A DNA stretch of 64,000 nucleotides from Cyanoderma ruficeps (lineage: Eukaryota > Chordata > Aves > Passeriformes > Timaliidae). A program made the translations under genes and the position numbers. Shown one piece after another: positions 14,001-25,200 of this stretch. The stretch is from positions 14,098,645 to 14,162,644 of the forward strand of contig VZDJ01004378.1 of assembly GCA_008694505.1 (NCBI GenBank), written 5' to 3'. The notes beneath the pieces are model-generated. The model had not been told where the DNA came from and searched no databases. It saw only the letters and a list, made by a program, of their open reading frames with translations. The stretch's first letter is position 1, and each line of letters starts with the position of its first letter.

Positions 14001-16615
14001 GCAAAGTCTCCTGGTACAATTAATTTTCTGCCTTAACCACACTCTAAATTTCCCTTAGCATCTCATGGTTACTGTTACTGTCAGCCCAATTCAGCCTAAT
14101 ACCGACTGTTACTCCTTTGGTGTGGCATTTGAACCTACTGAGATTGTGTTAAAGTTTGAAAAAATCATCTTGCTTATTATTCATATTCTATATGAGATAA
14201 TTACTCTAGGTGCTCCAAATTATTCATTGGAACATGTTTCATATTGTCTGTGGGGCTCCACAAATATCTACAGCAATCTGGTCAAATAAACACACATCAG
14301 CTTCTGCAGCAAAATATTTTTCCCTCTCTTTGCTTCAAAGCAAACAATTCCTGTTCCTTTTCTCAGCCACTCTGAAAATCTTCTCATCTTGGCCTTAGAG
14401 TTCTGAACCATGTGTCCTCAGAAAAACACTGGCAACCTTGACTACTTTGTTTCCGTGATCTTCAATAAATCAATTGCTGCAAACCATTAAAGGCAAAATA
14501 GAACAGAATTTACGGAGCAGTAGCAGCCAGGTTAAAATAATATGACCAAATTTCAATTAATTAACAAACAAAGAAAAAAATAAAAAAGTAAAGTAATTAG
14601 AGAAAATTTGCTTCTTCATGTAACCATCCAATCTTAATCATACCATCCATAGTCACAGGTGTCTTTTGAGTAGGATCTTTGTGCAAGTAATTTCTGCTTT
14701 GTTGATTTTCTGGGTACTTGCAGCCATTAGCTATTGACTGGACGTTTGGTTACCCAAGCCATTCTGTGCTGTAGAAGTGTAAGAGGAAACTCAATCAGAG
14801 TTTTTAAATCACCGTTCTGGACTTGCTGCTTGAAGTATCTTAGATCCACTTCTTTCCCACCTAGCCGTACAGCTCAGGTCAGGTAAATTTCTACCTTTTC
14901 CTGAAATACTAGCACAAATCTCTTCATGCTTGCAACTGGGACAATAGTGTTCTAGACTAAATTTTTCAGTCTATATGAAAAAAAAAATATTTATATTAGT
15001 GAAGGATTAAAAATAGGATGATCTAGGAATGCCTAATATAAACACACAAAATACATTTTCTATCTCATAGTAGCAGTGCAATGAAGAATCTGATATTTGG
15101 TCTGCTTTTGAATAGTAGTTCCTTTCTTATGTTACTTGAAAGCTAAAGACCAATTGATTTCCCATGCTTCAGAGTAGGTCCTACAGTTCAGGAAAAAAAA
15201 CAACAGATGTTGCAATTCCAAACTAATAAAAGAGATATTTTGGTAGCTATAATTTAATGGCATACTTTCTTCCTGAGACAAAATAGTCCCCATGGAAATA
15301 ATATTAATTCCCCATGGAACTTTTTTTTTTTTAAACAAACAATGCAGTAAGTTTTAGAGGCATAATATAATACAGGGTTTACAAAAAAGATCAGATTCCA
15401 GCAGATGTCTTCAATATGCATTCAAAATAATTAGTATACAAACACCATCATTTCTCTAAGTAGGAAATTTAAATTCAGCTTTGATATTATGTAAATTTTT
15501 ACTCAGTTCACAGAATTTATGACTGTTTAAAAAACCACTAGTTAAAAACAAGACCAGATATATTCTATGAGTCCAGAAAAAAACCCCAAAATTAATGTCA
15601 GAAATTATGTTTTGAGCAGGCCTTTTTCTACTGGAGTCTCTGGTTGAACTTTAAAATGTTACAAAAAATATGTATTTCAAGCTTTTTCTATTTGACATTA
15701 AAAAAGATTATTACCTTTTCAAATTGATTTGCTATTAATCAGAAAAAGACCTTTCCACACAAAGGTTCTGATAAGGCACATATTAGTCAAGCATGCACAC
15801 ATTTCATGCCCATTTCTTACTCTGCCAAAGACATAAAATGTGCAAAAATGACCATTGCAAACAACCTTTGACACTCACTCCTTTTATGATTTTTTCCACA
15901 CAACAAAAAATAATAAAAGAGTTTGAACTAGTTATTGAAATGGTGTCATGTAATTATAAATAACTGTGTATTTTTAATAAAGACAGTCTGCAGGGAGGTT
16001 TGGTGGGTGGGGACGAACAAAGTTCTCTGCAAAATACTGCTCATTAATAAACTACTGACAAATTATGATTGCATCTGCTGTCTGCTTTATTGTTATAGGT
16101 CTGTCAATCCAAACTGTTTCATCACAATGAATTCCTCTTCAATGAGGAATGTAGACTAACAATCGCCAGAAATATGTCAATGTTAAAGGTTTTTCTTTTT
16201 CGAGAGTCCTAATTTGGATCAAAAGTTTGGAATGCATTTGTTTGGCAAAGACTTGATCACCTAAAACTGAATTACTAATAGCTCTCTGAGCAGAGTTCAC
16301 CTTTGGGGTTACTTTTTACAAAAAACTTTTGCATGTCAAAAAGAAAGAAAGATATTTTCCATTTTATGTGTAGTTTAGGTTCAATACAACCATACCAGAT
16401 TTGAATAGGATATGTTGTATCCTAACCTGATCACGATCAGAAATTCCTATAGCAGTTTATGAACTACAATAAATGAGCTAATTTCTTTATTTCTGCAACT
16501 CATTTTACTTGGATATAAAATTTTCCATTTTGAAGTATTGGGTATATTTTATGTTATACTAGGCCTAATATCACAATTTGGTTTACTTTGTACTCATTTC
16601 TGTTGCTAGTGAGAA
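8020..16615. other. Unique AT-rich non-coding DNA
   Basis: No gene or clear transposon was seen. The 11.27-11.9 kb part is less biased: it opens with a polypyrimidine tract (about 11328-11371) and then runs as complex, mixed-composition sequence. The remainder has many A and T runs, such as T(12+) near 15320, and short AT tandem duplications near 13390-13410. All frames are short and AT-driven. Confidence 0.6.
11328..11371. repeat. Polypyrimidine (CT-rich) tract
   Basis: An imperfect run of C and T (ctttccctctctctgtctct and onward) of about 40 nt, interrupted by a few G residues. It has no mirror symmetry good enough to call a triplex former. Confidence 0.6.
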
Positions 16616-16621
16616 AACTTC

Positions 16622-16715
16622 ATGGTTTAAACCCAGTTTTCAGCACAAACCCAAAACAGAGCCCCATAATAACAACTGTAAATAAATTCCACTTTATCCC
16701 ACCTCAAATCAGAAA
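16622..16715 (-). mobile_element. Relic of a bird ERVL-type LTR, middle apparently deleted
   Basis: The minus strand contains a stretch matching my memory of the U3 start of a very common bird LTR (the part reading like tatggggctctgttttggg, then gtgctgaaaac). It is followed at once by tgggtttaaaccatg, which resembles the 3' terminus of the same LTR type. The related, fuller element at 54544-55112 keeps about 570 bp between equivalent ends, so this copy would have lost most of its middle. No target-site duplication was found. A simple U3 fragment with chance similarity at the edge is the alternative. Confidence 0.5.
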
Positions 16716-16719
16716 TTAA

Positions 16720-17970
16720 TTTCTCTGGTGGATAAGTTATTCTTTGCAATCTGTAGGTCAAGGAGTAATTTTGGTTTTATTTGTTAACAATAAATGTTAA
16801 CTAAAAATTTTTGTGAATCCCTGCAAGATTTATATGTATGTAATGGCATGATCTGCCCAGTATTTTATAAAGTGTTTGAGGAGCTATTGGGATAAAATTA
16901 AGTACATAAAATTTATTTGTTTAGATGCTTAAGGATTTGAAGTGGTTTAACATTTTTACCAATTTCATGAGCTCACTTGATTGAAGAGTGAAAAGTTAAA
17001 TATCCTGAAAAATTCCAATAGTCTCTCTAATTAGAAAATGCTCCTAACAGGGAAGGAAGATGACTGCTGTGCTTTAAGTATTGCTATTAATTATAATGTT
17101 AGCTGAATATTTGTAATCACTTCAAAATTAACCTTTGTATCCTCAAGAGATTCTTCTTTCTAAGAGTCACTCAGAACCTGAGAGAGAAACTAATTAGTCA
17201 ATGACTGATAAGTGCAGAAGGAACACAAATTAATTCTTTGTTTACTGCTTTATGTTTGGTACAGCACAACTTGTATTGAAATTAAAATTGGTTTTTATAC
17301 TGTAAAAAGAAAAGTGTATAATCCTCGGATAATAATATTATTTTAGTGATGCTGATGTTTCATTAGTGTGGTCTATTCTTTGGCAAGCTCAGAGGACACC
17401 TTCTCATAGGTCTTTGGCAAGAAATTTTCTGCATCTCTTGACAGAGTCCAGTTTGAAACACACACATCATGAAGCATGGAGAAACACATTTAATATGGAA
17501 TACCTGAGTTTCAGGACTGCTCCAGACAGCTCCATTTGCCAAAAACTTGTGTCCTTAACACTCACTGGCTGCATCTTGATGAACAAGGCATTGACTAATG
17601 ATGTCATCCTCTCAAAAAGATACCCAAGGCCATTCCATTAATCTAATAATATTAGCATGGAACTGATTCAACTAAAATCTATGAGATTGTTATCATGTGG
17701 TACACATGTGGTAAACTTAAAAAATAGATTCATCCTGTTTGGATTTAAAGCTCTAGGAAAACCCCACAAGTTTCTACTGGATGATACGACCCACTGTCCT
17801 ATGCAACATGAATTTACCCTGAAATGAGGGTTCCATGGATAGAAATCTCAGTGCAGGACCATCTTTGCAGAGCCTTAAAAGATCTCAGCTGAAAGATTGT
17901 TTCACACTTTCATTCTCTTGCTGTCATTCTCATGTGATGCTCTTTTATCATAGCTTTTTCAAAATTTCTT
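16720..17970. other. Unique AT-rich non-coding DNA
   Basis: No gene was recognised. A 91-codon plus frame at 17366-17641 shows no known domain or exon context. A short direct repeat, catgtggta twice, occurs near 17694-17712. Confidence 0.6.
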
Positions 17971-17975
17971 AATAT

Positions 17976-18000
17976 ATGATAATTTATTCCAAATTATCAT
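17976..18000. repeat. Perfect 10-bp inverted repeat with 5-nt loop
   Basis: The arms atgataattt (17976-17985) and aaattatcat (17991-18000) are exact reverse complements around attcc. It lies directly upstream of a CR1 tail. It is AT-only apart from one G-C pair, so chance formation in AT-rich DNA is quite possible. Confidence 0.7.
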
Positions 18001-18014
18001 CTTCGTGCGATTCT

Positions 18015-18083
18015 TGAGCTGTCCTGCACAGGAACTTGATGACTCTGATGGGTCCCTTCCAACTCAGGATATTCTATAATTCT
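18015..18083 (+). mobile_element. CR1 LINE 3' tail fragment
   Basis: The stretch ending tcccttccaactcaggatat then tctataattct is the 3' UTR end of a CR1 element in forward orientation, including the degenerate terminal repeat. It is severely 5' truncated, as most CR1 copies are. The wording 'gggtcccttccaactcagg' matches the subfamily also seen at 45941-46131 rather than that at 46975-47254. Confidence 0.85.
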
Positions 18084-18089
18084 AAAAAG

Positions 18090-18885
18090 GAACATTATAT
18101 TAGGTCTGTTAGATCAACTTACAAAAAGGTCAGAGTATCCTAGCAACTGTCCTCAATACTTTTTATACTGTCTTTATTCTTCCTTCCTACACTAGCTAAC
18201 ACAAATATTTGCAATTTGATTCTAATTTTCTGATAGAAAAATTACATAAGCAATTAGGTTTATGGTAGGAGGTGTAAGACTGTACATCTGCTGCCTGGAC
18301 AGATTATGTTTTCACTGTGATCTTTTCTGAACAGATATTAACATATTGAGAAATCTTTATTGCAGTGAAGTCAGTGGCATAGATTTCTGCTAACTGTTTG
18401 TAGGCAACTCCAGTATTGTTTGTTGGGTGGTCTTTGACAGACTTACACTGCTTTTTGCTCTCCACTGAGGACCTCACGAGCCTACAGCTGTCCCTCAAGA
18501 AATACATACACAGGCCACTGTTCGGACCAGCAGCTGATAGTCTATCACAAGGCAAAAAAAACCTCAGTTGCTAACGAATAGAATTTAACTTAACTAATAG
18601 AATTTCACCAGGTCTACGATAAAGGATTTTTTGCAGCTCTGAAGAAGTTAACCAATTAATGAGCATACAGCAGATCTTTTTTCCCAAGCGCTGAACCTCC
18701 TCTGTTGCTTTCAGCCTCTCAACTCAGTCTTTGGCTGCTGCACAGGCCTCCACATTTCATGACTCAAATTCCAACATCTATGCTTTGCTTTTGAATGTCT
18801 GCTTTCATACATCATGCTCTTTCAAAATTCTGCTTTCTGTCATGGACACCAGAATTTTTCCACAGGCTAGTTACAAGCAAAACCA
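18090..18885. other. Unique non-coding DNA
   Basis: Nothing recognisable. Short frames on both strands (for example minus 18304-18555) lack family resemblance. Confidence 0.55.
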
Positions 18886-18889
18886 CCAT

Positions 18890-19215
18890 GAGGACCAGCT
18901 ACTCCATTGGCTTGGGGAAACCTGAAGCTGGGAGCAACCCTGATTCCAGCCATGCCCTTGCCAATTGTTTCCAGGGGCTACTTACATCCATCAATATCCC
19001 AGGCAGAGCGTGGGATGAACCAGGACTGCGGTCCAGCTAGGAAAAGAACACAAAGCAGAAGAGGCTGGAGAGAGAGCATCCTCCTGAGGTCCCTCCCAGA
19101 GGGGAGACCCCAGCCCATCTGCCATGAGATGGGGTTGGTGGTCAGGGGTCCCCAGTGGCTTGGTCAGGGCCAGCCTGGCCTGTGGGTGCCTTTGACTTTC
19201 TGCATTGTTGATGCA
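18890..19215. other. Local GC-rich patch of unknown nature
   Basis: This stretch is clearly richer in G and C than its neighbours and so holds overlapping frames on both strands (plus 18907-19275, 122 codons; minus 18991-19281, 96 codons). Neither product resembles a known protein, and both strands being open argues for composition rather than coding. It could be an old repeat, a non-coding RNA exon or simply unique DNA. CpG is sparse, so it is not a CpG island. Confidence 0.45.
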
Positions 19216-19219
19216 CAAA

Positions 19220-20975
19220 GCTCTTTCTTCTGTCCTAATTTCCAGATTATATTTTCTCAAACTAGTACCTTTTAATAGCACTATGGTGTATTTAGTGTGT
19301 GGGGCACATTGTACTTAAAAGAAACCACCAATTTTTTTTGCAGTTGTCCAGGACCAAGTTTATCAAAAGTAAATGGAGAAACCTTTATTTCTTATGAATC
19401 ACTGCCCACCCCCCCCGCAAAAAAAAAATCCAAAGGAAAAAAAAAAAAACAGAAAACTATTTCATTTTGTTATAGATACTTTTTAAAACCTCCTGACTTC
19501 ATAAAATACTTGATTTCCAATGAAATTGCATTTCTCAGTCCTTCTGAGACAGAACTCATCAGATCCAACATTAACAAAACTTCCAGAACATAAAAATATA
19601 ACATCAAATCATTCATCTGCGAATAGGTCTGCTTCCTACTCCTATAGCCCTGCTTTCCTTGGTCTGTATTTCCTGACACTTTTCTATTTATTGACCCTTT
19701 ACTAGCATGAAGAAATCCAGTCTATAAGTTAATTTAAAAAATTTCAACTTTAAGTGAACCTCCTGGATCCAAATATAGGAACATAATAGCAATAATTTTT
19801 TAATAGTTTTGAGTACCCAGAAGACTTACAAACACCTTGCATCCAGTTCCAAAGCATTTTTTTTCTTTTATCTTAGTTCTATTATTAGTAACTATTACTA
19901 TTTCACTGTAAGGATGTCAGCCTTGCCATATAATTTCTGAGGTAGATTTTCCATGAGTAGGCTGCTGGGACCATGAGTCCAGTTTTCCAGAGATGTAGCC
20001 TATTTTGAAATAGACATTTAATGCAGAAAGTTTTTCTGAATCTCCATTCACCGAGTTTCAACTGACTGCATACCAAAGGACATTTTTCCAATCACATAAA
20101 ATAGATTCATAACAAATTTAATTACCAAAACCTACAATCATTACATCCAAAAGAAAAGAAGTGGGAGAGATCAAAAATTCCCAAAACTACATCCAAAATA
20201 AATCCACTGGAGTTATTTTAGTCTGCAGCAGCAAACTGAAGAGAGTTTGACCACAAGGCCAGAGTTCAGAAACATTGTCAGATCTGTCTTATGCTTCAAG
20301 AAACCAAAGTTTAAATATCTCTGGTAGCTACAAAATCTCCTCATCTCCTCAGTATGGGAATAGGTAACATGCTGATTCATTTCCAAATTTAGCGGATTTT
20401 ACTATTATTCTCCTGCAAGTATCTTCCTAAAATAATCTCTTTCTATCAGTCTTTAATGTGCCTCTATCCAGTTGGAGAAACTTGTGATATTTTCTTTTAT
20501 TCAAAGCTACTTTCAGAATATTTTGATTATTCTTTATTCCCCCACATATGTGATGTTTCTAATTTGGATTGTTATATCAGGAATAAAACTAATTACTTGG
20601 TGGTATCAACTGACATTCAACTTAAAGTAATTCATTGTTTGTTTTAAGGATATTTTCTGATATCTCTGGAACCATAATTGGGCCACTGGAGAGGTTAATC
20701 AAAACTTTGTAGACTAATTAAGAAATTCCATCTATTTTTCTCTAATTTAGTAATTCTCGGTTATATTCATTCTATTAGTTGCACTAATGTGTCTATAATG
20801 TTCCAAGTACCCAAAACCTTATGCTGTTGTTAGAAAAATGTTCTTTTATCCTCAAAACTAAAAAGACAAAAAATATAAAAAACTTTGGCTTAGTTTGAAT
20901 TCTATGATGGTGATATTGAACCTTATTTTTCCTCTGTGATTTTGCAGTTTTTTAGTGTTAGAACCAAGGAATCAG
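19220..20975. other. Unique AT-rich non-coding DNA with a C/A homopolymer patch
   Basis: No gene was seen. At about 19410-19450 a C-run is followed by two long A-runs. The rest is ordinary AT-rich sequence. Confidence 0.6.
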
Positions 20976-20978
20976 TTA

Positions 20979-21120
20979 GAATCACAGAATCCCTTATGCT
21001 GGAAATGGCCTTTAAGATCAAGTCCACCTGTAATATAGTACCTTTCTTTCACTTGACAAACTGTCACTGCTCCCATACATGACTACAGCATCACCGAGTT
21101 CTTAGAATATTTCCTGTGGA
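20979..21120 (-). mobile_element. CR1 LINE 3' tail, minus strand, strongly diverged
   Basis: The start, agaatcacagaatccc then ggcctttaagatcaagtcc, is the reverse complement of a CR1 3' end. Confidence is good to about 21025. The rest to 21120 (cactgctcccatacatgact) resembles the continuing CR1 3' UTR only loosely. Confidence 0.7.
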
Positions 21121-21124
21121 CCAG

Positions 21125-21635
21125 GAAGTTTTGGTTCTAGGAGGACATGTTTAAACCCCTTTCCCAGAAGGGCTCCACTTCCCAAATGATTGTCAAGCTT
21201 ACAATGAATATCAAAATTACTTTAATAAGGATGAGGGCATCACCCAAGCAAGTGAAACAGATAAATGATTCTGACCACACATTTGAAACATGTTTTAGAG
21301 AATTGTAGAAAACAGCTTCTCTGTTCTGTCCCTGGGATGAGAGATAAGCATGCACAGAGAGATTTTCACTTAATGGTGAGACTCTATCTGAAAAGCTTTT
21401 GAAACCTGACAATTGTACCTGCTTTGAATACAATATTATCTGTGCAAAGCATAAATGCATTATTGTTCCTATACTACTTTTTCTACCAGAAATACCATGT
21501 AATAATAATACTTAAAACTGCATTTATATTTTTATATCATGCTAGTTGTTCAATACCACATTTACCAGTCAATAATATCCAGAAATTCTTCCCTGCCATT
21601 TTCCAAACCTGTCCATATTATAGTTAATCTTCTAC
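21125..21635. other. Unique non-coding DNA
   Basis: A 107-codon minus frame (21137-21460) shows no recognisable family and starts within the right flank of the CR1 tail. Taken as chance. Confidence 0.5.
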
Positions 21636-21639
21636 AAAC

Positions 21640-22220
21640 ACTAGATTCAAGAAAAGACTGAGGCATCTGAAAGCACCCTGCAATGAGCCACAACTCCTGG
21701 TGAAATGGTTGGATTCCTTATTGACACCAGGAAGTTAACAAAATCATTAAAATGAGATCCAAAGTCCAAGACACGAGTAAGAACTGCTGAGAAAAGGGGT
21801 GTTTTTTAAAAATCTGACAGTCCTCATGCAGCGGTGCTGGGAGGTATTGTTATCCAGCTGTAAACTGTTGACCTGGAATCTCTTCCTCTGAATGATGCTT
21901 ATGTTTTTCTAAAGAGCTAAGTGACATTCAGCCAGCTGAAGCCCAGCTTTGTGAGAAATGTATGATGGTGCTCCCTGTTCCAAGAGCTGACAGAGGAGGG
22001 ATCTGGGTGCATTGTCCTGCTTCTGCTGAGCAAACTCTGATATACACTGCTTGTTTCCCAGGAGAATGCCCTTGCTAGCAAGACTATAATGAGGCTTAAC
22101 CCAGTATCCAGCAGTTCTGTAGAGCTGTGCAGCAAGGTGTTCACAGCTCCCCCAGTCAGAGAGGAAAAGCTGGTACATAAAGAAAGCAAGAACATGACAT
22201 GATACAAAGTGGCATTCCCC
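21640..22220. other. Unidentified mixed-composition block
   Basis: Less AT-rich than its surroundings, with two overlapping minus frames (21909-22178 and 21917-22207). Neither product shows a known domain. It may be an old interspersed repeat or a piece of an untranslated transcript; I cannot tell which. Confidence 0.35.
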
Positions 22221-22224
22221 AGGA

Positions 22225-25200
22225 AATTAATATAGACCCTGCTCCCTGTATGGTTTCTATGGCTTATATTTAAATAAATAAAAAAGCCAGTTTACTATTT
22301 GTGTAAATTGCTTTTATCAGTGAGTCATAACACATATGAGATAGAAGTGTTTCAGTAATGGAATTAGTGCATGTTTACTTAATGGTGCTTCTTTCACAAA
22401 GTGGACACAAAGATACTCAGCATAAGCAAAAAGAAGTACCCTAGGGAGTGGTAAGATCTTGCTATGAAATAATGAGATAGTTAAAGCATTTCTGCAGCTA
22501 GAATTGCGCCCACTGTGAGGTTAGAGTTATATGTTTGGACATTACCTTTCCCTAATACTAGCTTAAACTCATATCATGCCCTTGGTAATTTTTCTTTTCT
22601 TTTGTCACTTGTTACCATAACTTTTTATTTCTAGTTAAAATTTGATTTCTATTGACAATGAATCAAATGTTTCTAAATCAGATAACTTAATAACACTTTA
22701 AATTTTAGTACAACTGTCAAAATATTGGTCAAAATTGATCCTGAGACCAATCCTTAAAGTAGTCCCTGGCAACTTCTTTTAAGTCTGAGATTTTGCCCTT
22801 TGTCACAGCATGTGCTGCATTTTCTTCTCTACTATTTATTTCACTGAGTTCCTATTCTAATTTGACTTACATTTTCCAGTGAAGACACAGATCAAACATT
22901 TTGTGGCAAACAGATTTACTACCTCCTTTTATGTAAGGAATTATTTATTTTAATCAAAGAAGGATAATATATTATTCAGATATGACTTGTCTTTGATGAG
23001 CTATGCTTAGTTGTACTAGGCTTTCTTTTCACATCCGTGTCATCAGTCTACTTTCCTGAGAAAGAGTTCTTTAAAAATGCACACTCTCTTTTGAAAATGA
23101 ACTGCTGAGTCATTCCAGCTTCCTTTCCCAGCAGATGCAGTGCTATTAGAGATTCATGCTAACAAAAGTTATTCAAAAGCTCATAGATTTGTCGAAAGTT
23201 CTGACTGACCTACAATTTGATTCAATGTGTGAGCCAGATCCTCAGTTCTTCTTGTATCAAGCTCTCAGAGCTTTTCTTTTCATGTGATGCCTTAGTTACT
23301 CACTTTTGTCTGTCCTTCGTTCTCATTAGCTCTGTTTTCACTCCCATGCTCAAAGTCAGTATCTGCACTGAAAAAAGAAGCAGCAATTTTATCCTATGAC
23401 TCTAACTTCCCTACATCTTTAACCTCTGGCCTGTCATCTTTGTACTTACTTTTACCCTCATGATTTTCACGTTCAATTCTATTAGTCTGACTAAGATAAA
23501 TTTACTTACTAATTTTATTTCCTTATGGAAATAAAAAGTCAATATTTCCTGATATTTTTTAATTATTATTTTATCTCCAAACTCCTAAAAAAAGAAAAAG
23601 GAAAGAGAGACTGTCATTCAGTTTCATTTCCATCCATATAGATCTCTTCCCTAGTTTTTTTTTGTAAGATAATGCTTTTGCTAGAAAAAACTTGAAGTTT
23701 TTCTTTATGGTAAATAACTTTCAAATATTTTGCTTTTAAACTGTACACAGAAGAATGTAATTTCTTCGTGTGTCTGAATGAGTGGGTAGTAAGTATTTCC
23801 CTTAAACTGCTAGACTTTAAATTTCAAGGATTCAATTTACTTTTAGAAATCTTTCTTGAGCCTCAAAATTTTGAAGTTTTTCAAGAAGTCCTGACCTATC
23901 AAAAGGCTGTATCACAATTGGGTTAGTGTTTGCCTGACAGGTTTACAAGACAAGGAAAATATCTCAACAAATGCAAGGTCTACTATTCATTAGGTCTACT
24001 TTAGGTCTCAACACTTGATGACATAAATCTTCCACTAGCCAGCAAATTTTTAACATAGGTGTTCAGGATTAATCTGGTATGATTATTTTCCTCTTAGGGA
24101 GAGCTATTATTTTGGTATGAGCTCAGTAACTAAGGCATTACAAATTCAGTCTTTCATAGGTCTTGACCTCTGGAGCTGTGCAAAAGTATCTTGTTCTACA
24201 TAATGTCAGTCAAGGGCAATATGCTGGTGACCATGCAATTTGTTTTCCATTTTGCAGTTTCAGCATGGTATCATTTGACCCTGCATTGAGCCACAAGTCT
24301 ACAAACTGAAGATTTCTCTGGGCCAATCATAACCAATGGTCCAGGTCCATCTATACTAGAGCTAAGATCAAGTTCCATTAAGTACAAATTACAGCTCAAA
24401 GTAGTTATTATTATTAAGCACATTTCAGTGCAGTCTTTAAGAAATCATTTTATTTCATTTCTGGATTCCTAAGTACTACTGCTTCAAATAGACACAAACA
24501 ATGTACCGGCAAAAAAAAAGAAATCTAATTTTTAGCCTTATCATATTTTTATGTTCAGTAATATAAGGGCATCAAGGAGAAGGTTTCAAGGTTTCTGAGA
24601 AAAGAATTACTTTTTCTTTCTGTTCTGCAGCATTTTCCACTTAAGTGTGTGCCTCTTGAGAGTATAATCCTGATTACAAAAAAAAAGTACCATGAATACT
24701 GCCATATATTGCAAAGGTCCTTCTTGTTCATGCAACATTGCTCTCTTAGACATCTGTTGTGTTACATATGTGCACACACAACTGTGGTGGAAGTCTTGCT
24801 GTTGAGAGTCCTACTGCCTTAGAGGCATCACAGCACCACGCAGAGCAGGGTGTAACAGGGCAGGGGATGAGAGCTACAGAGCTCCTGAGCCTCTGTTTTG
24901 GGATTCTGCACACAAAGGACCTGATGCCAGAGGACACCGCTTGTGCAACAGGAAAAATATGCACAAATAGAGGGTGAAACCCCAAACCCACATTCTGGGG
25001 CTTTCCCACTGTTCATTATACCTCTTTCAAGTCTAGTTGTTAAGGCAAACTCAAACTCAAACTGTCTCAGTATTACACTTGCTGCACACTTCTACTGCAG
25101 TCAGTGTACCTCCTTGGGAAGCTGCTGTCTTCCCTGTACCTTCCCCATCTACAGCAAAAACTTTACTCACCCTGGGTTTGGTGTGCTGGGAATTTTGCAG

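Noticed and set aside
18907..19281. 122-codon plus and 96-codon minus frames over the GC-rich patch
   Set aside because: Both strands are open over the same stretch, as happens when stop codons are rare for compositional reasons. No recognisable protein is encoded.
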